Assembly: GCA_028693885.1 (NCBI GenBank) | Contig: JAQUUM010000077.1 | Location: 1-6,391 of the forward strand | Reading direction: 5' to 3' | DNA length: 6,391 bases | Source: Bacilli bacterium | Lineage (GTDB): Bacteria; Bacillota_I; Bacilli_A; ML615J-28; CAG-698 | Shown here: piece after piece, positions 5,600 to 6,391 of the stretch | How the letters are laid out: each line of letters starts with the position of its first letter | Position numbering within the stretch: position 1 is the first letter of the stretch | Made by a program: the position numbers and the translations under genes | Notes under the pieces: model-generated | Databases searched by the model: none | What the model was told of the DNA's origin: nothing | What the model saw: the letters and a program-made list of their open reading frames with translations, nothing else

Positions 5600-6283
5600 T
5601 TACGCTAACATAATCTTTTCTAAATCAAGTGGTTCTACTCTTTTTCCATCTTTATAAGCTCTCATATTCCCCCCTGAGATTTCATCAATTAATGCAATAT
5701 GATTATCACTGCCTACTCTTCCAAACTCAAATTTAATATCAAAAAGTTCTAAGTCTTTTTTTGCAAGTTCTTCTTTTACAATTCCTGCAATTTTTTGAGT
5801 TAAAATTTTTAATATTTTATATTCTTCTTTTGAAAGAATGCCAAGCATTTCTAAAGCATCTTCTGTAATAGGAGGATCGTTTCTATCATCATCTTTTAAA
5901 GTTACCTCAACAAAAGCGTCTAAATCTTGGCCTTCTTCAGCATATTTTCCATATCTTTTTAAAAAGCTGCCTACAGCTTTATATCTACAAATTACTTCTA
6001 AGCCTTTCCCAAAAACAGTTGCTTTTCTAACAGTCATAGAATTATTATCCAGATCAGCTGAAATAAAATGAGTTGGTATTCCAAAAGAATTAATTTTTTC
6101 AAAGAAAAACTTTGTTAGTTTTAATCCAGCAAGTCCTGCCCCTTCAATTGACAAACCCACTGTGTTAGCACCTGGATCAAAAATACCGTTTTCTCCAGTT
6201 ACGTCATCTTTAAATTTAAGTAAACAATTACCATCTTCTAATTCATAAACGTCTTTAGTTTTGCCAGTATAAATTTTTTTCAT
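5600..6283 (-). CDS. purC: Phosphoribosylaminoimidazole-succinocarboxamide synthase (SAICAR synthetase)
   Basis: Joins CAIR and aspartate, using ATP, to make SAICAR in de novo purine synthesis; cytosolic. It has 227 residues, a normal length for the short bacterial form. Family motifs are intact: YTGKTKDVYE (5-14), IEGAGLAGLK (46-55), CRYKAVGSFLKRYG (99-112), LKDDDRNDPPITED (129-142), FDIKFEFGR (181-189) and DEISGGNMR (200-208). The wording of the middle motifs (CRYKAVGSF in place of the more common VRNIAAGS) is typical of a subgroup I associate with clostridia and Erysipelotrichia. ATG at 6283 has AAGGGAG at 6289-6295, five bases upstream. It stands apart from other pur genes and begins 17 bases after a tRNA-Arg, so it has no room for a promoter of its own there. 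No terminator is visible after its TAA. Confidence 0.97.
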   Translation of the reverse strand: MKKIYTGKTKDVYELEDGNCLLKFKDDVTGENGIFDPGANTVGLSIEGAGLAGLKLTKFFFEKINSFGIPTHFISADLDNNSMTVRKATVFGKGLEVICRYKAVGSFLKRYGKYAEEGQDLDAFVEVTLKDDDRNDPPITEDALEMLGILSKEEYKILKILTQKIAGIVKEELAKKDLELFDIKFEFGRVGSDNHIALIDEISGGNMRAYKDGKRVEPLDLEKIMLA

Positions 6284-6300
6284 AATTACTCCCTTTTAAA

Positions 6301-6377
6301 TGGCGCGCCCAAGAGGATTCGAACCCCTGGCCTTTTGGTCCGTAGCCAAACGCTCTATCCAGCTGAGCTATGGGAGA
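6301..6377 (-). tRNA. tRNA-Arg, anticodon ACG, with a mismatched acceptor stem
   Basis: A 77-base cloverleaf with encoded CCA (6301-6303). D stem GCTC/GAGC, anticodon stem TTTGG/CCAAA around CTACGGA (ACG; normally edited to ICG by TadA so that it reads CGU, CGC and CGA), variable loop AGGCC, T loop TTCGAAT. The 3' acceptor strand is the usual TGGGCGC plus G and CCA, but the 5' strand reads TCTCCCA instead of the complementary GCGCCCA. Positions 1-72 and 3-70 are therefore U-C mismatches, while 2-71 and 4-69 to 7-66 pair. Functional status is uncertain. It lies 17 bases upstream of purC; its promoter is outside the window. Confidence 0.9.
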
Positions 6378-6391
6378 AGTTTTCATACTAT

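Noticed and set aside
5838..6071. Plus-strand open frame of 77 codons
   Set aside because: It is wholly antisense to the well-supported purC gene and serine/lysine-rich as expected for a shadow frame.
6302..6309. GGCGCGCC, an 8-base restriction site that could suggest cloning
   Set aside because: It is fully explained by the tRNA-Arg acceptor stem and CCA.
1..6391. CRISPR array, insertion sequence, integrase or replication origin
   Set aside because: No spaced direct repeats, transposase-like or recombinase-like frames, or DnaA-box clusters were seen on either strand.

Overview
The window is AT-rich, and every feature I can support lies on the minus strand, so transcription runs from right to left. 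Strong AGGAGG-type ribosome binding sites, tRNA genes with encoded CCA ends, and a type II fatty-acid gene order of acpP-accB-accC-accD all point to a low-GC Gram-positive bacterium (Bacillota, possibly near Erysipelotrichia or Acholeplasma-like lineages). TGA ends a full-length ATPase gene and tryptophan is written TGG, so the genetic code is standard. Finer placement is not possible from this sequence.

Layout in the direction of transcription. (1) 6377-5600: a tRNA-Arg(ACG) gene followed after only 17 bases by purC (SAICAR synthetase, purine synthesis). (2) 5570-5286: a promoter, a leader hairpin, tRNA-Pro(UGG) and tRNA-Gly(UCC) in tandem, then a strong intrinsic terminator. (3) 5150-3832: a promoter and one gene for an AAA_14/DUF4143-type ATPase of unknown role. 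(4) 3731-3036: an XRE-type helix-turn-helix regulator whose reading frame is broken exactly at an A-AAA-AAG heptamer. (5) 2875-1: a strong promoter with operator-like palindromes, then acpP, accB, accC and accD, with accD cut by the left edge.

The acp/acc genes form one functional unit. AccC carboxylates biotin carried on AccB, AccD (with AccA, probably just outside the window) passes the carboxyl group to acetyl-CoA to make malonyl-CoA, and AcpP carries the acyl chain built from it. The accB/accC and accC/accD overlaps suggest translational coupling. The ATPase and the broken regulator look like an accessory insert between housekeeping loci, but I see no integrase, insertion sequence or direct repeats bounding it.

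Most of the window is ordinary core metabolism. The points worth a second look are the in-frame slippery heptamer in the regulator, a tRNA-Arg gene whose acceptor stem has two mismatches that a 3-base 5' deletion would explain, the tRNA-purC junction, and the palindromes and hairpins around the acpP promoter and the acpP-accB gap. I found no convincing new multi-gene system.
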